From Symploca sp. SIO2C1 (GTDB lineage: Bacteria > Cyanobacteriota > Cyanobacteriia > Cyanobacteriales > Coleofasciculaceae), in the NCBI GenBank assembly GCA_010692635.1, contig JAAHGL010000022.1, forward strand, positions 1 to 64,000: a stretch of 64,000 nt of DNA. The letters are read 5' to 3'. Below, piece by piece: positions 56,633-64,000 of this stretch. Under the pieces are notes generated by a model that saw only the letters and a list, made by a program, of their open reading frames with translations, ran no database searches and was not told the origin of the DNA. Position 1 is the first letter of the stretch. Every line of letters begins with the position of its first letter. The position numbers were made by a program, and so were the translations under genes.

Positions 56633-56773
56633 CTAGTGCAGCGCGGCGGAAATAACCGGCCAGTTAAACAAGATGAAAAAGCTTACTGCACAAGCTTTCT
56701 TCCCTCCTGCCTCGGAGTTCCCCTCCTTGGAGGGGTTAGGGGTGGGTTGGTGTCTTCTGCCTTCTTGCACTAG
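56633..56773 (-). mobile_element. CTAGTGCA-family MITE-like element, copy 3
   Basis: It begins CTAGTGCAGCGCGGCGGAAA and ends CTTCTTGCACTAG, giving an 8-bp inverted end CTAGTGCA. It contains AAGCTT...AAGCTTTC and the GGAGGGGTTAGGGGTGGGTT repeat. It stops 1 bp before the ndk stop codon. Confidence 0.78.
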
Positions 56774-56774
56774 A

Positions 56775-57224
56775 TTACTCGTATATCCAAGTATTTAAGG
56801 CTGGCTGCCAATTAGCAAGTTCCTCTTCCTTGAACCAGAGATTAATTTCCTTCTGTGCTGTCTCGATGGCATCTGAACCATGGATCAGATTACGACCGAT
56901 ACTTATGCCATAATCACCGCGAATTGTGCCTGGTTCAGCAGTCAGAGGATTTGTCGCTCCAATAATCTTTCTGGCTGAAGCCACAACACCTTCACCTTCC
57001 CAGACCATTGCCACTACAGGACTAGAAATGATGAAATCCACTAACTTGCCAAAAAATGGTCTTTCCTTATGAACATCATAATGTTGTTCGGCAAGTTCGC
57101 GGCTAACATTCATCAGCTTTAGTCCAACCAGAGTAAAGCCTTTTGCCTCAAAACGACTGATTACTTCACCCACAAGAGAGCGCTGTACGCCATCTGGCTT
57201 GATCATGAGAAATGTCCGTTCCAA
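56775..57224 (-). CDS. ndk: Nucleoside diphosphate kinase
   Basis: This balances nucleoside triphosphates by phosphate transfer. The 149-aa length is normal; [15 protein letters not shown] at the start, the ATP-site [16 protein letters not shown] and the active-site His in GRNLIHGSD (about residue 115-118) are present. ATG start at 57224 with GAGGAGAGA upstream. Confidence 0.97.
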   Translation of the reverse strand: MERTFLMIKPDGVQRSLVGEVISRFEAKGFTLVGLKLMNVSRELAEQHYDVHKERPFFGKLVDFIISSPVVAMVWEGEGVVASARKIIGATNPLTAEPGTIRGDYGISIGRNLIHGSDAIETAQKEINLWFKEEELANWQPALNTWIYE

Positions 57225-57382
57225 GTGTCTCTCCTCAAATTTTTAAACAAATTACTTACCACAGATTAGACCAGAAAGTTGCTTAATGCCCAATGATTAG
57301 TCATTGGTCATTAGTCATTAGTACAAAGGAAAAATGACGCTTGCATCCCACGACTTGCATTACGTGGGATGAGCTTAAAGCC

Positions 57383-58468
57383 TTAACTTGTCACCAATGA
57401 CTCCCCAGTCTCTCGTTCTCTCGAAGCGGTAGAGAGTGCTAACTCAATCAACTTATCAACTAACTCTGGGAAGGGAATACCCGTTGCTGCCCAAAGTTGG
57501 GGGTACATACTGGTAGAAGTAAAACCTGGTAGGGTGTTAATTTCGTTAAGGAAAATTTCTCCAGTAGCTTCAACATAGAAGAAATCCACTCTTGCTAAAC
57601 CAGCGGCATCAACAGCAACAAATGCCTGAGTGGCCATCTCCCGAATTTGATTAGTAATGTTATCTGGCAGTGGTGCGGGAATTAACAACTCGGCTCTGCC
57701 TTCAGTGTATTTGGTTTCGTAGTCATAGAAATCACTTTCATAGGTAATCTCGCCAACTACGGATGCTTTGGGATGTTCGTTGCCTAAGACAGCGCATTCT
57801 ACTTCCCGTACCACTACTCCAGCTTCTACAATGATTCTGCGGTCGTAACTAGCAGCACTATCCAAAGCTGCTTCTAATTCAGAACGCGATCGCACTTTGG
57901 CAACCCCTACTGATGAGCCTAAATTGGCTGGTTTGACAAAATAGGGATAATCTAGGGTTGCTTCAATTTGGTCACAAACTTTAGGAAACACGCAAGGACT
58001 AGACCAAACTTGCGATCGTAGAACTTCAACGTATGGCACTTGGGGTAATCCTACCTTAGCAAAGGCTGTCTTCATTGCCAGTTTGTCCATACTCACTGCT
58101 GAACCGAGTACACCTGTGCCAACAAAAGGGACTTGCATTAAAGTCAGTAATCCCTGAATTGTGCCATCTTCTCCATTAGGGCCATGAAGGATAGGAAACC
58201 AGACATCCACTTCTGTTACCTGAGAGGGAAATTGCCAGAGATTACCACCGGTTGGAGATGGTAGAGTTTTTCCCGATTCGAGTACTTGTTGAGCTATCTC
58301 TCCTGTTTGCCAAATGCCGTCTTTTTGGATATAAACTGGCAATAGTTCGTACTTTTGAGTATTTGGGTCTACATTTAAAGCCTTAGCGATCGCTTGTGCA
58401 GAAATAATCGATACTTCGTGCTCCCCTGAACAACCACCAAATAATAGTCCAACCCGTAATTTTGTCAT
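57383..58468 (-). CDS. ddl: D-alanine--D-alanine ligase
   Basis: This makes the D-Ala-D-Ala dipeptide for peptidoglycan. The start is the ATG at 58468 ([12 protein letters not shown]), with AAGGA 7 nt upstream; the longer frame adds six residues. The 361-aa ATP-grasp enzyme shows [61 protein letters not shown] and the metal-binding Glu/Asn. The two genes upstream on the same strand are unrelated. Confidence 0.96.
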   Translation of the reverse strand: MTKLRVGLLFGGCSGEHEVSIISAQAIAKALNVDPNTQKYELLPVYIQKDGIWQTGEIAQQVLESGKTLPSPTGGNLWQFPSQVTEVDVWFPILHGPNGEDGTIQGLLTLMQVPFVGTGVLGSAVSMDKLAMKTAFAKVGLPQVPYVEVLRSQVWSSPCVFPKVCDQIEATLDYPYFVKPANLGSSVGVAKVRSRSELEAALDSAASYDRRIIVEAGVVVREVECAVLGNEHPKASVVGEITYESDFYDYETKYTEGRAELLIPAPLPDNITNQIREMATQAFVAVDAAGLARVDFFYVEATGEIFLNEINTLPGFTSTSMYPQLWAATGIPFPELVDKLIELALSTASRERETGESLVTS

Positions 58469-58516
58469 GACTAATCCTTCTGGCACTCCTCATCGCAGAT
58501 AGGGTATCTTGACACT

Positions 58517-58538
58517 CCCCGCGCCTAAAGGCGCGGGG
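58517..58538. repeat. IS605-type right-end hairpin
   Basis: CCCCGCGCC, TAAA, GGCGCGGGG: a perfect 9-bp stem overlapping the tnpB stop codon. Such subterminal hairpins mark IS200/IS605 ends, and in active elements the region also yields the guide RNA. Confidence 0.85.
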
Positions 58539-59220
58539 ATTCTAAGTTCACCGTAGCCACTTGCTCTACCAGGGTCACCCCAAATAGAGTAGAGGCAGCT
58601 ACTCCCTTAGCGTTACTTCGGGGATGCCCTCCCCTAGACTTTGCTTTAAGCAAAATATTTACTGCCGCATTTGTATCCCGATGCAAGGTACAGCCACACT
58701 GACAGACGTGAGTCCTTGTACTGAGAGATTTTTTGACTAGCCGTTTACATCGAACTCGCTTGATAGCTTGGACAGGATAGGTGTGAATATCCCACTTACC
58801 TAATAGCTTAAGCTCCCCAATACCTTTGTTATCCGTAATAGTGAGTCGTCGCTTACTCTTGTGAAGCTTCCATCCTGATGTCTTGTACTCAACTGAACGG
58901 TTGTCTTTCTGAAACCTAGGATATCCTTTCTTTCCAGGCTTCTTGGATTTGCAATTATCGTAAAACCGATTAATTGCAATCCATGTCCGTTCAGCAGAAG
59001 CCTGACAAGCCATTGAGTTGAGGTCTTTGACAAATGTGAATTCGTTACGTAGTTCTGTTGAGTATTTGTTCAAGTCAAAACGCTTGAGATTAGCCTGTCT
59101 TGGTGCATCCATCCAATAACGTAAGCACTTGTTACGGATAAACTGAACCGTTCTAATGGCTTCATCGATAGCTCGGTATTGAGCTTGTTTAGCTTGGACT
59201 TTGTACTCTAGAACTAGCAT
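58525..59220 (-). pseudogene. tnpB: IS200/IS605 tnpB with internal deletion of the RuvC core
   Basis: The start is the ATG at 59220 (MLVLEYKVQAKQAQYRA). Residues 1-~175 match the TnpB N-terminus (HTH/OrfB_IS605 region ending near IKRVRCKR). The sequence then jumps to LVKKSLSTRTHVC and the end RDTNAAVNILLKA. About 170 residues normally between, with the RuvC Asp and Glu and the first zinc CxxC, are gone, leaving 231 aa against the usual ~400. The frame is intact, so it is either a decayed element or a nuclease-dead derivative. No tnpA is present. Confidence 0.85.
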
Positions 59221-59287
59221 TGAATCGACCTGTGTCAATGTTCTTGTTATATTATACCTAGTACAATGACATGTGTCATGACACAAA

Positions 59288-59467
59288 ATGAAGGACAAGA
59301 AACTAGAAGTAAGGATGACAGCTTACGAAATGCTTCAACTAGAGCAGGAAGCTACTAGGCGTGGCATGACCAAATCAGAATTAATGAGAAGTCTGATAGC
59401 AAAATTTCCAGAACCAAAGGACTTCAAGGCGCTTAAAAGCGCTACCTTGCCTTCATCCGCCATCTAA
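59288..59467 (+). CDS. Small RHH-like protein beside tnpB (59 aa)
   Basis: ATG at 59288, stop at 59465-59467; the gene is divergent from tnpB, 67 bp away. The sequence KKLEVRMTAYEMLQLEQEATRRGMTKSELMRSLIAKFPEP fits a ribbon-helix-helix DNA-binding protein, with a short tail encoded by the element's hairpin DNA. Similar small RHH genes beside tnpB are, from memory, common in cyanobacteria. It may repress the tnpB promoter in the shared gap. Confidence 0.65.
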   Translation: MKDKKLEVRMTAYEMLQLEQEATRRGMTKSELMRSLIAKFPEPKDFKALKSATLPSSAI

Positions 59468-59477
59468 AGATAGGCGG
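59457..59477. repeat. Hairpin after the RHH gene (element end or terminator)
   Basis: CCGCCATCT and AGATAGGCGG form a stem with one bulge, followed by TTTT; another hairpin GCGCTT/AAGCGC lies at 59429-59442. Either the left-end structure of the IS605-type element or a terminator for the RHH gene. Confidence 0.6.
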
Positions 59478-59610
59478 TTTTCGGCTGCGTCAATAATAAC
59501 AGACTTTGAAAACATGGGGATTAAGCGATCGCAAGCAAGCAGGTCGTGCCAGCCAAAAAAGTACTCTACACTAGAAAAAGGTTCCCCTAAACTCCCCATA
59601 AGTGTAAGCT

Positions 59611-60585
59611 ATGGTTCAGTCTCAAACCCCGATCGACGAACAACTCCGTCCTTTTCCTGACCATACCCAACTACCAGAATCTGATGGAACCTTTGTGAAG
59701 AACTTTCAAGAACATCCCCAAAGCTTGCTTTTGACTGATTCTATTGAGCCAGTCTTGCAAGAACTTCACCCTGATAATCACTATGCGATCGGTCAAGATT
59801 CCGGCATCTACTGGCGCGAGACAGACCCCCCCGAAAAAGGTGCTGAAGCTCCTGATTGGTTTTATGTGCCTGGAGTGCCGCCGCGACTCGATGGTAAGAT
59901 TCGACGCTCTTATGTCCTCTGGCGGGAGTATGCCACACCTCTAATTGCCCTGGAGTTTGCCTCAGGTAACGGTGCAGAAGAAAGGGATAAAACACCGTTG
60001 CAAGTAGTCAAGGGAACAGTGCAAAAACCAGGAAAATTCTGGGTATACGAACAAATTATTCGTATTCCTTACTATGGGATATTTGTTATCGATACAGGAG
60101 AGTTGGAAGTTTACCACTGGGAAGATGGGACTTATGAGCGTTTAAGTGCTAACGATCGAGGTCACTATCCGATTAACCGGATGAATGTAGAAATAGGAGT
60201 GTGGCGAGGGACTTATCTAGGTCAATCGGAACAAGCTTGGTTGCGGTGGTGGGATCTTAATGGGAATCTACTCCTGACAGGGAAGGAACGGGCAGTGATT
60301 GCGCAGCATGATGTTGAGAAGGAACGGCAACGAGCTGAACAGGAACGGCAACAAGCCGAGCAGGAACGGCAACGAGCTGAGCAGGAACGACAACGAGCTG
60401 AGCAGGAACAGCAACGAGCTGAGCAGGAACGGCAACGAGCCGAGAAGGAACGGCAACGAGCCGAGCAAGAACAGCAAAGAGCTGACCAAGAACAGCAAAA
60501 ACGGCAACAGTTGGCAGCTCAATTGAAGGAGATCACTCCCGAACAACTTCAGAAGTTAGGAATTGATCCGGAACTTTTGGCATAA
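59611..60585 (+). CDS. Uma2 family (DUF820) protein with C-terminal heptad coiled coil
   Basis: The 324-aa protein has a Uma2 nuclease-like domain (about 45-215: APDWFYVPGVPPRLDGKIRRSYVLW, active-site LIALEFASGNG, then KFWVYEQIIRIPYYGIFVID) and a coiled coil (about 232-300) of about nine QERQRAE heptads encoded by near-identical 21-bp units, ending ITPEQLQKLGIDPELLA. This long subfamily is common in cyanobacteria. It has no apparent operon partner. Confidence 0.87.
   Translation: MVQSQTPIDEQLRPFPDHTQLPESDGTFVKNFQEHPQSLLLTDSIEPVLQELHPDNHYAIGQDSGIYWRETDPPEKGAEAPDWFYVPGVPPRLDGKIRRSYVLWREYATPLIALEFASGNGAEERDKTPLQVVKGTVQKPGKFWVYEQIIRIPYYGIFVIDTGELEVYHWEDGTYERLSANDRGHYPINRMNVEIGVWRGTYLGQSEQAWLRWWDLNGNLLLTGKERAVIAQHDVEKERQRAEQERQQAEQERQRAEQERQRAEQEQQRAEQERQRAEKERQRAEQEQQRADQEQQKRQQLAAQLKEITPEQLQKLGIDPELLA
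60315..60503 (+). repeat. 21-bp tandem repeats encoding coiled-coil heptads
   Basis: Nine units of the type CAGGAACGGCAACGAGCTGAG encode QERQRAE heptads in the Uma2 gene. High DNA identity suggests copy-number change by slippage. Confidence 0.9.
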
Positions 60586-60636
60586 TCCTATATGCGATCG
60601 CATACTAATGGGAAATAACAATTCAACAATACAGAC

Positions 60637-60751
60637 TAGGACTTACGCACCCAACTGTCATGCTGAGGTGATAGTGAAGCATCACCGGCCGTTTGGAGAT
60701 CCTTCGCTATCGCTCAGGATGACATAATTCTGTTACGGTGCGTAAGTCCTA
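60637..60751. mobile_element. TAGGACTTACGCACC-family MITE, copy 1
   Basis: TAGGACTTACGCACC and GGTGCGTAAGTCCTA are perfect 15-bp inverted ends of a 115-bp element with AGATCCTTCGCTATCGCTC in the middle. A copy missing the left end lies at 63266-63346. The gap up to 60974 otherwise holds only an ATTCCCT run (60790-60818). Confidence 0.85.
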
Positions 60752-60974
60752 ATTGCTTACAGCATGTCTCAGTCTAGTGAGGTACAGATCCTATTCCCTA
60801 TTCCCTATTCCCCATTCCCAAAAACCAGGCTCTTTGTACCTCATCTAAATGAAAAACGCTGTATATCGAACTCTCGTTATTATTAAGGCAAACCTTTGTG
60901 TTCTTTGTGCCTTTGTGGTCAATCAAACTCTTCCACCCCTAGAAATTTAAGATTGAACCTGTACTTTTTCTTCA

Positions 60975-63122
60975 TTAACCAAACCATTTTTGACGAAGCT
61001 GTTCGTAAGTTCCATTTTCAATAAGTTTAAGCAGAGCTACATTAATCTTTTTGCGGTAAGGACTATTTATAGGAACAGCAAGACCATAGGATAGATTATC
61101 AAATACTGGACCAACTACTTGGGCTTGACCTTTACCATTTTGGTTGGCATAGTATTCCAGGATAGGAGCATCATAAACAATGGCTTCTACTTCCTCAGAT
61201 TGTAAGGCAAGAAAGGCTTCCTCCTTGGTATCATACTTAATAATCGCCATTCGCTGATTTTCTAGGAAAGTAACTGCACTACTGCTAGTCACTGTAGCTA
61301 CACGCCGACCGAATAAGTCTTCTAAGTTGTTGATATCACCCTGAAGTTCTTGAAGAGTGAAGGTAGTGGTAACACTGGCAGTAAAAAAGGCAAAGACAAA
61401 GTACCCAGCACACATCCAGATTAGAGCCACAAAGCGACCGAGAGGTCTTTTCGGTGTTTTATCTCCATAGCCTACAGTAGTCACTGTAACAGCAGACCAC
61501 CAGAAAGCTTCCCAAATCCCTTGGAAATAACTATGAGGAAAGTCAGAATTGTGATGACGTTCTGTCAGCCAAATAATGTGAGCTGTCACCAGTAAAATCA
61601 GAATAAAACCACCAATTCCATAGTAGAGCGTAGGTGATTTAAAAGCTGAGAGGAACTTTGTCAGCAGATTGGGAGTTTTTTCAGAAGCATTTGCTGAAAC
61701 TAAAATCTGTAGACCTGTGGAATAGTAAGGTAAGGAAAAATCTACACCTGTTTCTCGTTCTGAAGTCATGCCGATTGCAGAAATTGCCACATCTGCTTCC
61801 TGGCGTTTGACATCATCAAGGAGTTTAGCAATAGAGTTCACCCCGTAAAGTTGGTAATCAACTCCGATTTCATTAGCAATCATCTCCCAAAGCTCAATGC
61901 TAAATCCCCCGTATTCTCGCTGTTCATAGGTTACAAATGGTTCAAATCGCTGAGTTACCACCTTGAGGGTTTTGCCCTCTGCTGCTTTAGTATTCGATGA
62001 ACTATTGCCAGCTGCCTCTTCCACTTCCTGGCTCTTGACATTCTTCTGTTGGGGGAGTGACTTTTCTTGAGCAATAGCTGCATCTTTGGCTAACTTTAGC
62101 CATAAGCTTACTTGAGGACGATTGTCTTGAATCCATTTTTGAGCATGGCGGATAATATCGGCATTCTCTCCTTCACCAGCAACCATGAGAGCATTTTGAG
62201 ATGCGATATCAGCTAAGGGAATCTCCAACAATTCCAAAAGTTTTCTTACATCTGGTTTTGCCTGCAAGAAGTCAGTATTGGCAACTACGCGGATATCATT
62301 AGTAGGAAAACCAATATTGCAGGGTTCAGATGCACATCCAGACAACTTAGCAATAGTTGTTTGGTCTTCAAGATTAGTTTGTTCCTCTAACAAGCTAGAA
62401 AATGGAACCTTCAACCAAATCACATCCTTGCCTGGTTGCAATGTCCCCAAGATCCAGTTAGGAGTCCAATTGTAAAACAGGATGGGTTTTCCCTGTTGAT
62501 ATTTGGCAACCGCGTCGCTCATTAATGGAGAATAATCCCCCTGTACTTGCTCAACGGTATCCTTTAGCCCATAAACATCTAAGTGGTGTTCAATAACTGC
62601 TGCACAAGACCAATCTAGATTACAACCGATGAGCTCAGCTTTGCCATTACCGTCTCCATCAAATTCCTTAGCGATGTTAGGGTCTTTGAAGTCAGCTATG
62701 CTTTTAATGCCTAGGAAATCAGCACTGAGTGTATCTATCATGTAGCCTTGTAGAGCCCCACCTTTTTCTATAAAGCCAATAGCTTCCACTTTTTCTTTAA
62801 TCTCTGGTTGCTGATGATAATCTCTAACATTGGGAAACCAACTATTAGCCCAAAGATCAAGATCACCTCTAGCAGTATCTCGGTAGAAGTCTGCCGTAGT
62901 TCGTGTAACGGGCTCTTTGACTTCGTACCCCAGCTCTTCGAGCAACAATTTCAGAACTTCTACCTGAAACCAACCAGTATCCCAGGTAGGGCGAGCAATT
63001 CTGATGGGGGGAGAATTTGCTGACACACTGAGGCTTGGTGTTGACACTGTCAAGATAATTATCAGAGCAACACTCAAACAGAGTAAGCATAAACGAAAGG
63101 GTTGAAGAGCGAACTTAATCAC
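60975..63122 (-). CDS. Fused glycine-betaine-binding (OpuAC/ProX) and ionotropic-glutamate-receptor-like K+ channel
   Basis: The 715-aa protein has a signal peptide (1-35). An OpuAC/ProX-type binding domain (about 40-345) carries aromatic ligand-box candidates W47, W51, W91, W94, W171, W219 and W223. A low-complexity linker (345-383) follows, then a glutamate-receptor-type module: S1 half (384-480, with TSERE and VDFSLPYY), TM1 (about 498-520), pore loop with K+ filter TVGYGD (549-554), TM2 (about 562-585), and S2 half (590-715, with VYDAPILEYY). The second part matches GluR0-type bacterial receptors. The first part resembles osmolyte importers. It predicts a two-domain ligand-gated K+ channel in the inner membrane. 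Confidence 0.88.
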   Translation of the reverse strand: MIKFALQPFRLCLLCLSVALIIILTVSTPSLSVSANSPPIRIARPTWDTGWFQVEVLKLLLEELGYEVKEPVTRTTADFYRDTARGDLDLWANSWFPNVRDYHQQPEIKEKVEAIGFIEKGGALQGYMIDTLSADFLGIKSIADFKDPNIAKEFDGDGNGKAELIGCNLDWSCAAVIEHHLDVYGLKDTVEQVQGDYSPLMSDAVAKYQQGKPILFYNWTPNWILGTLQPGKDVIWLKVPFSSLLEEQTNLEDQTTIAKLSGCASEPCNIGFPTNDIRVVANTDFLQAKPDVRKLLELLEIPLADIASQNALMVAGEGENADIIRHAQKWIQDNRPQVSLWLKLAKDAAIAQEKSLPQQKNVKSQEVEEAAGNSSSNTKAAEGKTLKVVTQRFEPFVTYEQREYGGFSIELWEMIANEIGVDYQLYGVNSIAKLLDDVKRQEADVAISAIGMTSERETGVDFSLPYYSTGLQILVSANASEKTPNLLTKFLSAFKSPTLYYGIGGFILILLVTAHIIWLTERHHNSDFPHSYFQGIWEAFWWSAVTVTTVGYGDKTPKRPLGRFVALIWMCAGYFVFAFFTASVTTTFTLQELQGDINNLEDLFGRRVATVTSSSAVTFLENQRMAIIKYDTKEEAFLALQSEEVEAIVYDAPILEYYANQNGKGQAQVVGPVFDNLSYGLAVPINSPYRKKINVALLKLIENGTYEQLRQKWFG

Positions 63123-63240
63123 AGTGTAAATTGATGCAACTTTTACATGATTGCGAGACTTATATCTTAGTTCAGCTTCTGTGATCTACTCAGTTCTGCC
63201 TTGTAAGTAGGGAGCAGTAGGGATGCATTACCTGTCATCG

Positions 63241-63442
63241 GTGTCAACTTAAGCTAGAGATAGCTGATAGTGAAGCATCTAGGCCGTTTGAAGATCCTTC
63301 GCTATCGCTCAGGATGACATAATTACCAAAAGGTGCATAAGTCCTAGATTTTTGAGCAAATTGAGTCATCTTTAGATGACTTGAGCTATGAGTAAGGAAC
63401 TTAAGTTCCTTGTGGGGCAAGGATTTCACCTTAAGTTGACAC
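63241..63442. mobile_element. GTGTCAACTTAAG-family element with nested TAGGACTTACGCACC remnant
   Basis: GTGTCAACTTAAG and CTTAAGTTGACAC are perfect 13-bp inverted ends. Inside, 63266-63346 is a left-truncated copy of the 60637-60751 element (AGATCCTTCGCTATCGCTC, GGTGCATAAGTCCTA). The modules 63350-63442 match 54759-54846 in reverse. Confidence 0.75.
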
Positions 63443-63654
63443 GAATGATGGCCATTCGCCCCTACTTTCTGGTGGTGAATTTTTTCATCGGTACTGCCTT
63501 GAAGCGTTGCTGTGGAATAGCTATGAGAAATGCTGTATGACTCTGTTGAATAATCAAAGGTAGACGAAGCAGCCTCAAGTGGGCTGTAATGATCTCATTG
63601 GTTCAGTATTGCGTGACAACTGGCCGATATCTAATGACTCATGACAAATAACTA

Positions 63655-64000
63655 ATGACAAAATCTACTCACAACCGTTTTCGTACTGCTGCTCAATCAG
63701 GGGAATTTTTAATTACTGCTGAGATAGCCCCTCCTAAGGGAGGTAATCCAGCCCACATGGTTAAAATGGCTCAAGCACTCAAAGGTAGAGTTCATGCAGT
63801 TAATATTACCGACGGTTCTCGGGCTGTTATGCGGATGTCTCCCTTGGCAGCATCAGTAATTTTGTTGCAACATGGTATTGAACCAGTTTGTCAGATAGCC
63901 TGTCGCGATCGCAACCGAATTGGGATACAAGGGGATCTTTTGGGAGCCCAAGCTTTGGGTATCCACAATATCCTTGCTCTTACCGGTGATCCTGTGAAAG
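63655..64000 (+). CDS. metF: Methylenetetrahydrofolate reductase-type protein, N-terminal part
   Basis: I translated the 115 codons from the ATG at 63655 to the right edge: FRTAAQSGEFLITAEIAPPKGGNP, VNITDGSRAVMRMSPLA, ACRDRNRIGIQGDLLGAQALG and NILALTGDPVK. These match the MetF/MTHFR TIM barrel (start EIAPPKG, substrate/FAD strands RDRN and LTGDP). The enzyme makes 5-methyl-THF for methionine synthesis. The ATG sits in a short run of ACTAATGACAAAT-like repeats. Confidence 0.9.
   Translation, partial: MTKSTHNRFRTAAQSGEFLITAEIAPPKGGNPAHMVKMAQALKGRVHAVNITDGSRAVMRMSPLAASVILLQHGIEPVCQIACRDRNRIGIQGDLLGAQALGIHNILALTGDPVK

Noticed and set aside
59278-59355. Alternative ORF starting at the ATG at 59278
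   Set aside because: It stops after 25 codons; the frame from 59288 gives a plausible RHH protein.
60268-60546. Leucine/phenylalanine-rich minus-strand ORF
   Set aside because: It is antisense of the 21-bp heptad repeats of the Uma2 gene.

Overview
The window is chromosomal DNA from a cyanobacterium, probably filamentous. The evidence is the many HIP1 octamers (GCGATCGC), cyanobacteria-restricted families (Ycf46-like AAA ATPase, DUF3038/DUF4335 pair, DUF561, ComFB/CdgR-type proteins, a close homologue of Nostoc BDLP1) and very abundant 7-bp tandem repeats. No rRNA, tRNA, CRISPR array or prophage was seen. Genus cannot be fixed from sequence reading alone.

Layout. 1-2.9 kb: the N-terminal part of a large outer-membrane protein (inverse-autotransporter-like barrel followed by beta-helix repeats), running off the left edge. 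3.4-9.3 kb: the rpmH-rnpA-PH domain-yidC-khpB-DUF177-ycf46-SH3 cluster, all on the minus strand, serving ribosome/RNase P function and membrane-protein insertion. 9.8-23.8 kb: a glycan assembly/export region on the plus strand (Wzt-type ABC ATPase, five SAM methyltransferases, two glutamine-dependent asparagine-synthase family amidotransferases, a membrane glycosyltransferase on the minus strand, a broken DUF433 toxin-antitoxin pair). 23.9-36.6 kb: mostly housekeeping and envelope genes (SLH protein, Ser/Thr kinase, anmK, peptidoglycan-binding protein, retropepsin-like protease, DUF4335/DUF3038, apt, a DppB-type permease, DUF561, an SGNH hydrolase). 37-41.2 kb: a bacterial dynamin and a CIRCE-controlled groEL. 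41.8-47.7 kb: two comFB paralogues, a small membrane protein, a methyltransferase plus degenerate prenyl-synthase pair, and sdhA. 47.9-53.3 kb: two glycosyltransferases, an RHH/small protein/Uma2 operon, and a small islet with a SUKH protein. 53.8-64 kb: LuxR regulator, pyrD, ndk, ddl, a gutted IS605 tnpB with an RHH neighbour, a second Uma2 gene, a fused glycine-betaine-binding/ionotropic-glutamate-receptor-like channel, and the start of a metF-type gene at the right edge.

The intergenic DNA is unusually rich in small elements. At least six families of MITE-like sequences with terminal inverted repeats are visible (ends CTAGTGCA, GGGTGAGGTGAAA, TACCAAATCCG, GGGCTTGCTG, TAGGACTTACGCACC, GTGTCAACTTAAG). 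Two copies of one family have clear 6-bp target duplications. Heptanucleotide arrays of many different sequences lie inside or beside these elements, and several gene starts lie in or against such arrays.

The two most interesting coding finds are the 715-aa fusion of an OpuAC/ProX-type glycine-betaine-binding domain to a GluR0-like K+-channel receptor (60975-63122), and the overlapping methyltransferase/degenerate isoprenyl-synthase pair (44168-45921), which could be a small terpenoid-type biosynthetic cassette.
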